The notes beneath the pieces were generated by a model, which saw nothing but the letters and a program-made list of their open reading frames with translations, was not told the origin of the DNA and did not search any database. Shown piece after piece: positions 20,629 through 29,482 of a stretch of 64,000 bases of DNA; the stretch's first letter is position 1, and each line of letters starts with the position of its first letter. The stretch is from contig NZ_CP163520.1 of NCBI RefSeq assembly GCF_041080675.1, positions 6,477,501 through 6,541,500 on the forward strand, in the 5' to 3' direction. This stretch comes from Streptomyces sp. cg36 (lineage in GTDB: Bacteria > Actinomycetota > Actinomycetes > Streptomycetales > Streptomycetaceae). A program made the translations under genes and the position numbers.

Positions 20629-21684
20629 GTGATCACCACTACGGGCCTCACCAAGGTCTATCAGTCGCGCGGCCGAGAGGTCACCGCCCTCGACGGCGTC
20701 GACCTGCACGTCCGCGAGGGCGAGGTCTTCGGCGTCATCGGCCAGAGCGGCGCCGGAAAGTCCTCCCTCATCCGCTGTGTGAACCTCCTGGAGCGGCCGA
20801 CCACCGGCACGGTGACCGTCGACGGCGTCGACCTCACGGCCCTGGCCGGCCGCGGCCGGCGCGCCGGCAAGGAGCTGCGCCGGGCGCGCAGCCGCATCGG
20901 CATGGTCTTCCAGCACTTCAACCTGCTGTCCGCGCGCAATGTGCAGGACAACATCGAGCTGCCCCTGGAGATCCTCGGCGTCTCCGGCAAGGAGCGCTCG
21001 CGCAAGGCCCTCGAACTCCTCGACCTGGTCGGCCTCGCCGACAAGGCCAAGGCGTACCCCGCCCAGCTCTCCGGCGGCCAGAAGCAGCGCGTCGGCATCG
21101 CCCGCGCCCTGGCCGGCGACCCCAAGGTGCTGCTCTCCGACGAGGCGACCAGCGCCCTCGACCCGGAGACCACCCGCTCGATCCTCCAGCTGCTGCGCGA
21201 CCTCAACCAGCAGCTCGGCCTCACCGTCCTGCTGATCACCCACGAGATGGACGTCGTCAAGACGGTCTGCGACTCGGCCGCGCTGATGAAGGGCGGCCGG
21301 ATCGTGGAGTCCGGCACGGTCGGCGAGCTGCTCGCCACCCCCGGCTCCGAGCTCGCCACCGAGCTGTTCCCGGTCACCGGCGAGGCCACCGGCCCCGAGC
21401 GGACCGTCGTGGACGTCACCTTCCACGGCGAGGCCGCCACCCAGCCGGTGATCTCCCAGCTGTCCCGTACGTACAACATCGACATCTCGATCCTCGGCGC
21501 CGCCATGGACACCGTCGGCGGCCGGCAGATCGGCCGGATGCGCATCGAGCTGCCCGGACGGTACGAGGAGAACGTCGTCCCGGTCGGCTTCCTGCGCGAG
21601 CAGGGGCTCCAGGTCGACGTGGTCGACGCCGAAGTGGAAATCCCGGCGCAGGCCGCCGCGCTGGTCAAGGAAGGTGCCAAGTGA
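20629..21684 (+). CDS. metN: Methionine ABC transporter, ATP-binding subunit
   Basis: MetN powers uptake of methionine (D- and L-) through MetI. The 351-residue protein has Walker A GQSGAGKSS (38-46), Q-loop MVFQHFNLL, signature LSGGQKQR, Walker B LLSDEATSALD and H-loop LLITHEMDVV. Residues after about 265 form the NIL ligand-sensing domain (DVTFHGEAATQPVISQLSRTYNIDISIL...), which in MetN binds methionine and inhibits transport. GTG 20629 is chosen because homology starts with ITTTGLTKVY; the ribosome binding site (ACGGAAAT) is weak, fitting leader-controlled translation. Overlaps metI by GTGA. Confidence 0.94.
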   Translation: MITTTGLTKVYQSRGREVTALDGVDLHVREGEVFGVIGQSGAGKSSLIRCVNLLERPTTGTVTVDGVDLTALAGRGRRAGKELRRARSRIGMVFQHFNLLSARNVQDNIELPLEILGVSGKERSRKALELLDLVGLADKAKAYPAQLSGGQKQRVGIARALAGDPKVLLSDEATSALDPETTRSILQLLRDLNQQLGLTVLLITHEMDVVKTVCDSAALMKGGRIVESGTVGELLATPGSELATELFPVTGEATGPERTVVDVTFHGEAATQPVISQLSRTYNIDISILGAAMDTVGGRQIGRMRIELPGRYEENVVPVGFLREQGLQVDVVDAEVEIPAQAAALVKEGAK

Positions 21685-22349
21685 GCTGGTCCGAGATGCA
21701 GCCGCTGCTGTCCCAGGGAACCGTCGACACCCTCTACATGGTGCTGTGGTCCACCCTCGTCACGGTCGCGGGCGGACTGCCGCTGGGCGTCCTGCTGGTC
21801 CTGACCGACAAGGGCGGGCTGCTCCAGAACCGCCCGCTGAACAAGGTCATCGGCGTGATCGTGAACATCGGCCGCTCGATGCCGTTCATCATCCTGCTGA
21901 TCGCGCTGATCCCGTTCACCACCTGGGTGGTCGGCACCTTCATCGGCCCGACCGCGATGATCGTCCCGCTGGCCGTCGGCGCCATCCCGTTCTTCGCCCG
22001 GCTGGTGGAGACCGCGATTCGCGAGGTGGACCACGGTCTGGTCGAGGCCGTCCAGTCGATGGGCGGCGGGGTGCCGACCATCGTGGGGAAGGTGCTGCTC
22101 CCGCAGGCCCTGCCCTCGCTGATCGCCGGACTCACCACCACCGTGATCACCCTGGTCAGCTACTCGGCGATGGCCGGCGCGGTCGGCGGCGAGGGCCTCG
22201 GCTCCAAGGCCATCACCTACGGCTTCCAGCGCTTCGAGACGCAGTTCATGCTCATCACCGTCGCGGTCCTGATCGCCATCGTCACCGTGGTCCAGCTGCT
22301 CGGCGACGGCGCCGTGCGGCTGCTGGCCCGCCGGGGCCGCACCTCCTGA
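21681..22349 (+). CDS. metI: Methionine ABC transporter, permease
   Basis: A 222-residue inner-membrane permease with five helices and the EAA coupling loop VEAVQSMGGGVPTIVGKVLLPQALP, which docks on MetN. GTG start overlaps the metN stop by four bases. Length and topology are those of MetI; the MAGAVGGEGLG segment late in the protein is a family hallmark. Second gene of metNIQ. Confidence 0.94.
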   Translation: MSWSEMQPLLSQGTVDTLYMVLWSTLVTVAGGLPLGVLLVLTDKGGLLQNRPLNKVIGVIVNIGRSMPFIILLIALIPFTTWVVGTFIGPTAMIVPLAVGAIPFFARLVETAIREVDHGLVEAVQSMGGGVPTIVGKVLLPQALPSLIAGLTTTVITLVSYSAMAGAVGGEGLGSKAITYGFQRFETQFMLITVAVLIAIVTVVQLLGDGAVRLLARRGRTS

Positions 22350-22417
22350 ACCTCCTCCCCAGAGCCCGCACTCCTTGTCCGGGCGATCCACCGCACCACC
22401 AGAAAGAGGCACTTTTC

Positions 22418-23278
22418 GTGCGTAAGAACATCAAGCTCACCGTCGCCGCCGCGGCCACCGCCGCCCTCGCCCTCGGCCTCACCGCCTGCGGCACCTCCTC
22501 CGACCCCAAGTCGTCGAGCGCCAAGGGCGCCTCGGCCGACACCTCCAAGGCGCTCGTCGTCGCCGCGTCCCCGACGCCGCACGCCGACATCCTGAACTTC
22601 GTGAAGAAGAACCTCGCGGAGAAGGCCGGACTCAAGCTGGAGGTGAAGGAGTTCACGGACTACGTCCTGCCGAACACCGCCACCCAGCAGGGCCAGGTCG
22701 ACGCCAACTTCTTCCAGCACAAGCCGTACCTGGACGACTTCAACAAGAAGAACCACACGACGATCGTCCCCGTCGTGAACGTGGAGCTGGAGCCGCTCGG
22801 CCTCTACTCCAAGAAGGTCAAGTCGGTCAAGGAGATCACCTCCGGCCAGACGATCGCCGTCCCCAACGACACCACCAACGAGGGCCGCGCCCTCCAGCTG
22901 CTCGCGGGCAACGGCCTGATCACCCTCAAGGACGGCGTCGGCACCTCCGCCAAGCTCTCCGACATCAAGGACAGCAAGGGCCTGAAGTTCAAGGAGATCG
23001 AGGCCGCCACGCTGCCCCGCGCCCTGAACGACGTCGACGCCGCCGTCATCAACGGCAACTACGCCATCGAGGCCAAGCTCAGCCCGGCCAAGGACGCGCT
23101 CGTCCTGGAGAAGGCGGAGGGCAACCCGTACGCCAACTTCCTCGCCGTCAAGAAGGGCGAGGAGGCCGACCCGCGGATCCAGAAGCTCGCCAAGCTCCTG
23201 AACTCCGACGAGGTCAAGAAGTTCATCCAGGACAAGTACCAGGGCTCGGTCATCCCGGCCTTCGGCGCCGCGTCCTGA
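22418..23278 (+). CDS. metQ: Methionine-binding lipoprotein
   Basis: A 286-residue NlpA-family lipoprotein that captures methionine outside the membrane. The signal peptide ends with the lipobox LGLTACG (lipidated Cys about 23), followed by a Ser/Lys-rich tether and the binding domain (KALVVAASPTPHADILNFV; VDANFFQHKPYLDDF; AVPNDTTNEGRALQLL; NGNYAIEAKLSP), all recognisable MetQ blocks. GTG 22418 has AGAAAGAGG upstream. The operon ends in a strong terminator 26 bases later. Confidence 0.94.
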   Translation: MRKNIKLTVAAAATAALALGLTACGTSSDPKSSSAKGASADTSKALVVAASPTPHADILNFVKKNLAEKAGLKLEVKEFTDYVLPNTATQQGQVDANFFQHKPYLDDFNKKNHTTIVPVVNVELEPLGLYSKKVKSVKEITSGQTIAVPNDTTNEGRALQLLAGNGLITLKDGVGTSAKLSDIKDSKGLKFKEIEAATLPRALNDVDAAVINGNYAIEAKLSPAKDALVLEKAEGNPYANFLAVKKGEEADPRIQKLAKLLNSDEVKKFIQDKYQGSVIPAFGAAS

Positions 23279-23303
23279 CGCTCCGGGACGGTTCCCGAGG
23301 TGA

Positions 23304-23345
23304 CGCCGGGGCCCCGCACGCCGAACGGTGTGCGGGGCCCCGGCG
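23304..23345 (+). terminator. metNIQ terminator
   Basis: Sixteen perfect base pairs (23304-23319 with 23330-23345; CGCCGGGGCCCC against GGGGCCCCGGCG) extended by three more pairs to a GAAC loop. Confidence 0.85.
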
Positions 23346-23450
23346 CGCCCGCCCCGCCCGGGCGCGTGCCCCGGCCATGCACGTCCTCGGCCCGATGCTG
23401 CATGCTGTGCCTTTACGGCCTGACGACCGTCCCCCGGCATGGAGCGGAAC

Positions 23451-24095
23451 ATGACTAGCCAGACCCCGGTCTTCCCGGACATCTCCATCAGCACCGACCG
23501 GCTGGTGCTGCGCCCGATGGACGAGGACGACATCCCCGACCTGGCCGCCATGATGAACGACGACCTCGTCGCCGCCTGGACCGCCGTGCCGCAGCCCTAC
23601 ACGGAGGCCGCCGCCCGCACCTGGGTCACCGAGTACGCCCCGGCCCAGCGCGCCGCCGGGCGCGGCATCGACTTCGCCGTCACCGAGCTCCTCACCCAGC
23701 GCCTCGTCGGCGTCGTCCAGCTCGACGGGACCGACTGGCGGGTGCGCTCCGCCCAGATCTCGTACATCATCGCGCCCTGGGCCCGCGGCGAGGGCTATGC
23801 CTGCGAGGCCGCCCTGGCCACCGCCCAATGGCTCTTCCGCGCCCAGGAGTTCGAGCGGATGGAGCTGCGGACCGCCGCCGACAACACCGCCTCCCAGCAG
23901 GTCGCGCAGAAGATCGGCTGCATCAGCGAGGGCGTGCTGCGCAACGCCTGCATAGCGCGGACGCAGACTGCGGACGGAGGCTGGACGGACATCCGCACCG
24001 ACATGATCGTGTGGAGCCTGCTGCCCGAGGACCTGGAGGGCGCCGCCGACCAGCTCGCGGACGCCGGATACGCCTCGTACGCCGACTGGAACTGA
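23451..24095 (+). CDS. GNAT-family acetyltransferase, RimJ/RimL type
   Basis: A 214-residue acetyltransferase of the group acting on protein N-termini or small amines. It starts with ISTDRLVLRPMDEDDIPDLAAMM, typical of the RimJ/RimL subfamily, and has the acetyl-CoA motif APWARGEGYACEAALATAQWLF and a closing NTASQQVAQKIGCISEGVLRN. ATG 23451 has GGAG upstream within the ATGGAGCGG sequence; an ATG 12 bases earlier is possible. Substrate not predictable. Confidence 0.87.
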   Translation: MTSQTPVFPDISISTDRLVLRPMDEDDIPDLAAMMNDDLVAAWTAVPQPYTEAAARTWVTEYAPAQRAAGRGIDFAVTELLTQRLVGVVQLDGTDWRVRSAQISYIIAPWARGEGYACEAALATAQWLFRAQEFERMELRTAADNTASQQVAQKIGCISEGVLRNACIARTQTADGGWTDIRTDMIVWSLLPEDLEGAADQLADAGYASYADWN

Positions 24096-24209
24096 CCCGG
24101 CGACCGCCCGCACGAGCCTGCCCCCGGGCGGCCCGCACCAGGTACCCTCACCGTGGCCGGGCCCAGTGGGGCCGCCCCGACCTGCGACAACTCCAGGAGA
24201 CTGACGACG

Positions 24210-25427
24210 ATGGCCGACCGCGTCACGGTGATCGGCTGGGACGGCTCGCCCCTCACCGCAGCGGCCAGGTCCGCGCTGTCCGCCGCCACCCTGGTGGCCG
24301 GGGCCGCCCACCACCTGGCGCTGCCCGAAGTGCCCCCGCGCGCCGAGCGGATCCGGCTCGGCAGCGTCGACCTCGCCGCCCGCCGCATCGCCGGACACCG
24401 GGGCAGCGCCGTGGTCCTCGCCGACGGCGACCCGGGGTTCTTCGGCGTCGTCCGCACCCTGCGCGCCCCCGAGCACGGCCTGGAGGTCGAAGTGGTGCCC
24501 GCCGTCTCCTCGGTGGCCGCCGCGTTCGCCCGGGCCGCGATGCCGTGGGACGACGCCGAGATCGTGGTCGCCCACCCGCGTACGCTGCGCCGGGCCGTCA
24601 ACGTCTGCCGGGCGCACACCAAGGTCGCCGTCCTCACCTCGCCGGGCGCCGGGCCCGCCGAACTCGCCCTGCTCCTCGACGGCGTCCACCGCACCTTCGT
24701 CATCTGCGAGGAGCTGGGCAGCGACCGCGAGCAGGTCACCGTCCTCACCTCGGACAAGGTCCCCGACCACGCCTGGCGCGACCCCAACGTGGTCATCGTG
24801 ATCGGCGGCGGCCACGGCGCCGCGCCGGGCCCGGGCTGGATCGCCGGCCGCGAACCGGCCCCCGCGCGAGGGGTCCGGGGCTGGGCGCTGCCCGCCCACG
24901 AGTACGGGGAGGGGCTCGGCGCGGGCGAATCCGCCGACCTGCGCGCCGCCCAGCTCGCCCGGCTCGGGCCCCGCACCGGCGACCTGGTCTGGGACATCGG
25001 CTGCGGCGCCGGGGCGCTCGCCGCCGAGGCCGCCCGGTTCGGCGCCGCCGTCATCGCCGTCGACGCCGATCCGGCCGCCTGCGCCCGCACCGAGTCCACC
25101 GCCCGCCGCTTCGGCGTCCAGCTCCAGGTCGTCGCGGGCCGCGCCCCGCACGTCCTGGAGTCGCTGCCCGAGCCCGACGTCGTGCGCGTCGGGGGCGGGG
25201 GAGCGGAGGTGGTCGCCGCGTGCGCCGACCGCCGCCCGGAGCGCATCGTCGCGCACGCCGCCACCCGCGACGGCGCCGAGGCCATCGGGGCCGCCCTCGA
25301 AGCCGGCGGGTACGACGTGGAGTGCGCCCTGCTGCAATGCGTCGACCTGGACACGAGTGCCTGGTCGGAACGCGAACGCTCGGTCGCTTTCCTGCTCTCC
25401 GGAAGGCGGAGGGAAAGGTCCCCGTGA
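24210..25427 (+). CDS. cobL: Precorrin-6Y C5,15-methyltransferase (decarboxylating), CbiE-CbiT fusion
   Basis: CobL methylates C5 and C15 of precorrin-6B and removes the acetate side chain in aerobic cobalamin synthesis. The 405-residue protein joins a CbiE-like tetrapyrrole methylase domain (about 1-200: VTVIGWDGSPL, LADGDPGFFGV, VPAVSSVAAAFARA) and a CbiT domain (about 215-400) with the SAM loop VWDIGCGAGALAAEAARF. ATG 24210 follows AGGAGA; a TACCCT box at 24143-24148 could be its -10. The Cbl genes here are scattered single steps rather than a full operon. Confidence 0.92.
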   Translation: MADRVTVIGWDGSPLTAAARSALSAATLVAGAAHHLALPEVPPRAERIRLGSVDLAARRIAGHRGSAVVLADGDPGFFGVVRTLRAPEHGLEVEVVPAVSSVAAAFARAAMPWDDAEIVVAHPRTLRRAVNVCRAHTKVAVLTSPGAGPAELALLLDGVHRTFVICEELGSDREQVTVLTSDKVPDHAWRDPNVVIVIGGGHGAAPGPGWIAGREPAPARGVRGWALPAHEYGEGLGAGESADLRAAQLARLGPRTGDLVWDIGCGAGALAAEAARFGAAVIAVDADPAACARTESTARRFGVQLQVVAGRAPHVLESLPEPDVVRVGGGGAEVVAACADRRPERIVAHAATRDGAEAIGAALEAGGYDVECALLQCVDLDTSAWSERERSVAFLLSGRRRERSP

Positions 25428-25765
25428 TCTCTCCGGCGTGTCGTCCGGGGTAGGCTGGCCGACTGTTGTACCGCACCCGGCCGTTCGGCGCTACGTTCGT
25501 CAATGTCCGGATCGGGGAGCCGTTTTGGCCCCCCGTCGCGGTACGTCGGATCCCGGGGAAGCGCAACGTGGCGCACCCCACACGTTCCGTGGCCGGGACG
25601 GGGCGCCAGGTCGGCGATCTCCCGCGAGAATGCTTTGTGTTCGCGGGCCGTTCGCACCGCGCGGCGCGCCCGCTCGTTCTTGTTGACGGGGTGCGGGGCG
25701 CTCCGGTGCGCGGGCGGCCCCCGGGCGCAGGCCGAGGAAGCACTACAGATGGACGAGGGGTACGC
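25428..25765. other. 338-base intergenic region before the bluB-cobT fusion
   Basis: No gene of its own was found. I looked for a cobalamin riboswitch because of the neighbours but see no B12-box (GCCACTG-like) sequence. A TAGGCT box (25451-25456) may be a -10, with transcription reading through a long GC-rich leader. GGACGAGGGG at 25752-25760 is the ribosome binding site of the fusion gene. Confidence 0.5.
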
Positions 25766-28700
25766 ATGACTGACACCGGCCAGGTCCCGGGCGAGGGGCT
25801 GCCGGAGGACGCAGGCATGGTGGAGCAGCCGGGCGTCCCCGCTCCCGGCGCGTACACCTTCCTCGACCCCTCCGACGGTTCGGCGCTGGGCGCGGACGAC
25901 GACGACCTGCTGCTGATGCCGGGCGCCCAGGGCGCCTGGATCGACCCGCAGTCGGCGCCCGCCCCGCTCGCGGCCCCCGTGCCCGCGCCGGTGGCGGCCC
26001 CGCAGGGCGGACACCCCGGCCACGCGGCCGAGCAGCCCGAGCAGCCCGAGCCCGGCGCCCATGAGACCGGCGGCCGTGACTCCGGTTCGGTGGACCTCGG
26101 CGCCGTGCGGATGCCGTCCGCGCCGACGGCCCGCCGCCCGCTGCACATGGGCCCGCCCATCCCGGACGCCACGGGCGGTGTCGTACGGTCGCTGGCCGAC
26201 CGGGGTCCCGCCGCGGGCGCCCCGGCCGCGCCCGGCCAGGCGAACCCGGCCAACCCCGCGCGCGTGCGCACCCCCGGGCCGCCCACCACCGGCCCCGAGT
26301 ACCTCGACGTGCCCCGCGAGGAGACCGCGGCGCCCCTGTCCGGACCGCAGCTCGGCGAGCTGCCCCCGCAGGCCGGGACGCCGTGGGAGTCGCTGCCGCC
26401 GCAGGAGGCCCCGGAGCAGTCGGCCGCGCCCGCCGAGCAGGCCGAGCAGCCCGTGCCCGTCGCGGTGGCCGAGCAGGTGGCGCAGCCCCAGCAGACCGTC
26501 CAGGCACCGCAGCCGCTGGCGCAGCCACTGCCCCAGCAGTCGGCAAACGCCCCGGTCAACCCTGCAGAAACGGTCGTCCCGGAGGCGGTCGTCCCGGCAC
26601 CGGTCGCCGTGGAGCCGGTGGCCGTGGAGGCCGTCGCCGCCGCACCCGCCGCCGAGGAGTTCGCGGTCGCCGCCGTGCCCGCGCACGCCCTCGCCGCCGA
26701 GCACGGCGCCCCGGCCACGGCGCCCGGCCCGGTCGTGCCGGTGAGCCCGGTCAGCCCCGTGCAGCAGCCCGCCGTGGGCCAGTTCGTCCCGGTCGAGGGC
26801 TCGGTCCCGACCGGTCCGCACCTGGCGCCCGCGCCGGTGGAGCCGGTCGTGGCCGCCTCGGCGCCCGAGCCGGTGCCCGCCCCCGTACCGCAGCCCGCCC
26901 CCGCCGCCGAGCCGGTGGCCGGTCCGGTCGCGGCCGCCGCCGAGCCCGCCGCCCCGCAGGTGGCGACGGCGGAGCCCGCCGCGGCCGAGGCGGTCGTGGA
27001 GGCGGTGGCGCCGGTGGCCGTCGAGCCGGTGGCCGCGGCGCCGGTGGAGGCCGTGGCGGAGTCCGCCCCCGAGCCCGTCGCCGACCCGGTGGCCGAGGCC
27101 GTCGCGGAGCCCGCCGCGGAACTCGCCGCCGAGCCCGTCCCCGCGCCGGAGCCGGTCGCCGAGGCCGCCCCCGTCGTGGTGGAGCCGGTCGCCGTCGAGG
27201 CGGCCGAGCCGGTGGCGCCCGTGGAGCGGTCCGCCGCGCCCGCCGACGCGACCGCGGCCGTCGAGCCCGCCCCCGCCGCCGTGGCCGTCGCCGAGGAGCT
27301 GCCCGAGCCCGCGGCGGCCGTGACCCCGGTGGTGCCCGTCCAGCGCTCCGAGTCCGTGGCCGAGCCGCAGACCGCGGCGGCCCCCGTGGCCGTCGCCGTC
27401 GAGGCGCCCGTCACCGACGAGCCCGAGCCGCTCGCCCCCGAGGACGACGCCGAGCCCGAGCGGATCACCCCCGTCCCGGTCCGGATCATCGACGACGAGG
27501 ACGACAACGACGACGAGCGGCCCGCCGCCGACCCGGCGACGGCCGGGGACGGCGCCGCGGCCGACCTCGCGGAGGCCACCCAGGCCGCCGAGACCATCGA
27601 GGCCGCCGTCGAGGCGGGCGCCCCGGCCCCCGGCTACGGCGACGCCGAGCGCGAGGCCGTGCTGCGCGTGATGCGCGAGCGCCGCGACATCCGCAACGGC
27701 TTCCGGGGCGACCCGATCCCGCACGAGGTGCTGCTGCGCGTCCTGGAGGCCGCGCACACCGCCCCCAGCGTGGGCCACTCGCAGCCCTGGGACTTCGTGG
27801 TGATCCGGTCCGCCGAGACCCGCCGCACCATGCACGAGCTCGCCGAGCGTCAGCGCGACGCCTACGCGAAGTCGCTGCCCAAGGGCCGGGCCAAGCAGTT
27901 CAAGGAACTGAAGATCGAGGCCATCCTCGACACCCCGGTGAACATCGTGGTCACCGCCGACCCCACCCGTGGCGGGCGCCACACCCTGGGCCGCTACACC
28001 CAGCCGCAGATGGCGCCGTACTCCTCGGCGCTCGCCGTCGAGAACCTGTGGCTCGCCGCCCGCGCCGAGGGCCTCGGTGTCGGCTGGGTCTCCTTCTTCG
28101 ACGAGCGCGAGATGGTCCGCGCCCTCGGCCTGCCCGAGCACCTGGAGGTCGTCGCCTACCTCTGCGTGGGGTACGTGGACGAGTTCCCGGAGGAGCCCGA
28201 GCTGATGCAGGCGGGCTGGTCCAAGCGCCGCCCGCTGTCCTGGGTGGTCCACGAGGAGACGTACGGCCGCCGCGCGCTGCCCGGCGAGGACCCGCACGAC
28301 CTGCTCCAGGAGACCGTCGCCGGCATCCGCCCGCTGGACGCCAAGGCGCTCGGCGAGGCGTGGGAGCGGCAGAAGCGGATGACCAAGCCGGCCGGTGCGC
28401 TCGGCATGCTGGAGATCATCTCCGCGCAGCTCAGCGGGCTGTCCCGCAAGTGCCCGCCGCCGATCCCGGAGCCCGCGGCCGTCGCGATCTTCGCGGGCGA
28501 CCACGGCGTGCACGCCCAGGGCGTCACCCCCTGGCCGCAGGAGGTCACCGGCCAGATGGTCGCCAACTTCCTGGGCGGCGGCGCGGTCTGCAACGCGTTC
28601 GCCAACCAGGTGGGCGCCGAGGTCTGCGTGATCGACGTGGGCGTCGCGAGCGAACTCCCGGCCACCCCCGGCCTGCTGCCCCGCAAGGTGCGCGCGGGTA

Positions 28701-29350
28701 CCGGCGACATGACGACCGGGCCCGCCATGACCCGCGAAGAGGTCGTCGCGGCCGTCGAGGTCGGCATCGAGACCGCCCGCGACCTGGTGGCGGCCGGCAA
28801 CAAGGCGCTCCTGACGGGCGAGATGGGCATCGCCAACACCACGGTGTCGGCCGCCCTCATCTCCCTCTACACGGGCGTCGACCCGGCCGAGGTCACCGGC
28901 CGCGGCACCGGCATCAACGACGAGACGCACGCCCGCAAGGTCGACGTGGTCCGCCGCGCCCTGGAGCTGCACAGCCCCGACCCGGCCGACCCGATCGGCG
29001 TCCTCGCCGGGGTCGGCGGCCTGGAGCACGCGGCCATGGTCGGCTTCATCCTCGGCGGCGCCTCGCTGCGCACGCCGGTGATCCTGGACGGCGTGAGCGC
29101 GGGCGCGGCGGCGCTGGTCGCCCGGGCGATCGCGCCCGAGGCCCTGGCGGCGTGCATCGCGGGCCACCGCAGCGCCGAGCCCGGCCACGTCGCCGCGCTG
29201 AACAAGCTGGGCCTGCGCCCGCTGGTCGACCTGGACCTGCGCCTGGGCGAGGGCACCGGCGCCCTGCTGGCCCTGCCGCTGGTCCAGAGCGCGGCCCGTG
29301 CCATGCACGAGGTCGCGACCTTCGACTCGGCCGGAGTCACCGAGAAGTAG
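25766..29350 (+). CDS. cobT: BluB-CobT fusion: DMB synthase plus nicotinate-nucleotide DMB phosphoribosyltransferase, with huge low-complexity N-terminus
   Basis: A 1194-residue protein with three parts. Residues 1 to about 620 are an unstructured Ala/Pro/Val/Glu-rich tract, closing with an acidic DDEDDNDDE run. About 625-850 is a nitroreductase-fold BluB domain (MRERRDIRNGF; SVGHSQPWDFVVI; MAPYSSALAVENLWLAARAEG), which destroys FMNH2 to make 5,6-dimethylbenzimidazole. About 850-1194 is CobT (IFAGDHGVHAQGVTPWP; NTTVSAAL; GRGTGINDE; catalytic Glu about 1162 in LGEGTGALLAL), which turns that base into alpha-ribazole phosphate. Two consecutive steps of lower-ligand synthesis are thus on one chain. 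ATG 25766 has GACGAGGGG upstream. I believe long N-terminal tracts occur in other Streptomyces CobT proteins, from memory. Confidence 0.9.
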   Translation: MTDTGQVPGEGLPEDAGMVEQPGVPAPGAYTFLDPSDGSALGADDDDLLLMPGAQGAWIDPQSAPAPLAAPVPAPVAAPQGGHPGHAAEQPEQPEPGAHETGGRDSGSVDLGAVRMPSAPTARRPLHMGPPIPDATGGVVRSLADRGPAAGAPAAPGQANPANPARVRTPGPPTTGPEYLDVPREETAAPLSGPQLGELPPQAGTPWESLPPQEAPEQSAAPAEQAEQPVPVAVAEQVAQPQQTVQAPQPLAQPLPQQSANAPVNPAETVVPEAVVPAPVAVEPVAVEAVAAAPAAEEFAVAAVPAHALAAEHGAPATAPGPVVPVSPVSPVQQPAVGQFVPVEGSVPTGPHLAPAPVEPVVAASAPEPVPAPVPQPAPAAEPVAGPVAAAAEPAAPQVATAEPAAAEAVVEAVAPVAVEPVAAAPVEAVAESAPEPVADPVAEAVAEPAAELAAEPVPAPEPVAEAAPVVVEPVAVEAAEPVAPVERSAAPADATAAVEPAPAAVAVAEELPEPAAAVTPVVPVQRSESVAEPQTAAAPVAVAVEAPVTDEPEPLAPEDDAEPERITPVPVRIIDDEDDNDDERPAADPATAGDGAAADLAEATQAAETIEAAVEAGAPAPGYGDAEREAVLRVMRERRDIRNGFRGDPIPHEVLLRVLEAAHTAPSVGHSQPWDFVVIRSAETRRTMHELAERQRDAYAKSLPKGRAKQFKELKIEAILDTPVNIVVTADPTRGGRHTLGRYTQPQMAPYSSALAVENLWLAARAEGLGVGWVSFFDEREMVRALGLPEHLEVVAYLCVGYVDEFPEEPELMQAGWSKRRPLSWVVHEETYGRRALPGEDPHDLLQETVAGIRPLDAKALGEAWERQKRMTKPAGALGMLEIISAQLSGLSRKCPPPIPEPAAVAIFAGDHGVHAQGVTPWPQEVTGQMVANFLGGGAVCNAFANQVGAEVCVIDVGVASELPATPGLLPRKVRAGTGDMTTGPAMTREEVVAAVEVGIETARDLVAAGNKALLTGEMGIANTTVSAALISLYTGVDPAEVTGRGTGINDETHARKVDVVRRALELHSPDPADPIGVLAGVGGLEHAAMVGFILGGASLRTPVILDGVSAGAAALVARAIAPEALAACIAGHRSAEPGHVAALNKLGLRPLVDLDLRLGEGTGALLALPLVQSAARAMHEVATFDSAGVTEK

Positions 29351-29482
29351 CCGCAGTCGTACCCGGTGTGCCCGTCCGTTCCGCAGTACGGAACGGCGGG
29401 CGCACCGGACGAGTGTCCGCAGACAATGGGGTCCGGGGCGACGCCCCGGCCTTCGACGCCGCCGCACCAGGAGCCACCCGCC

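Noticed and set aside
25428..25765. Cobalamin riboswitch before the bluB-cobT fusion
   Set aside because: No B12-box-like sequence is present.
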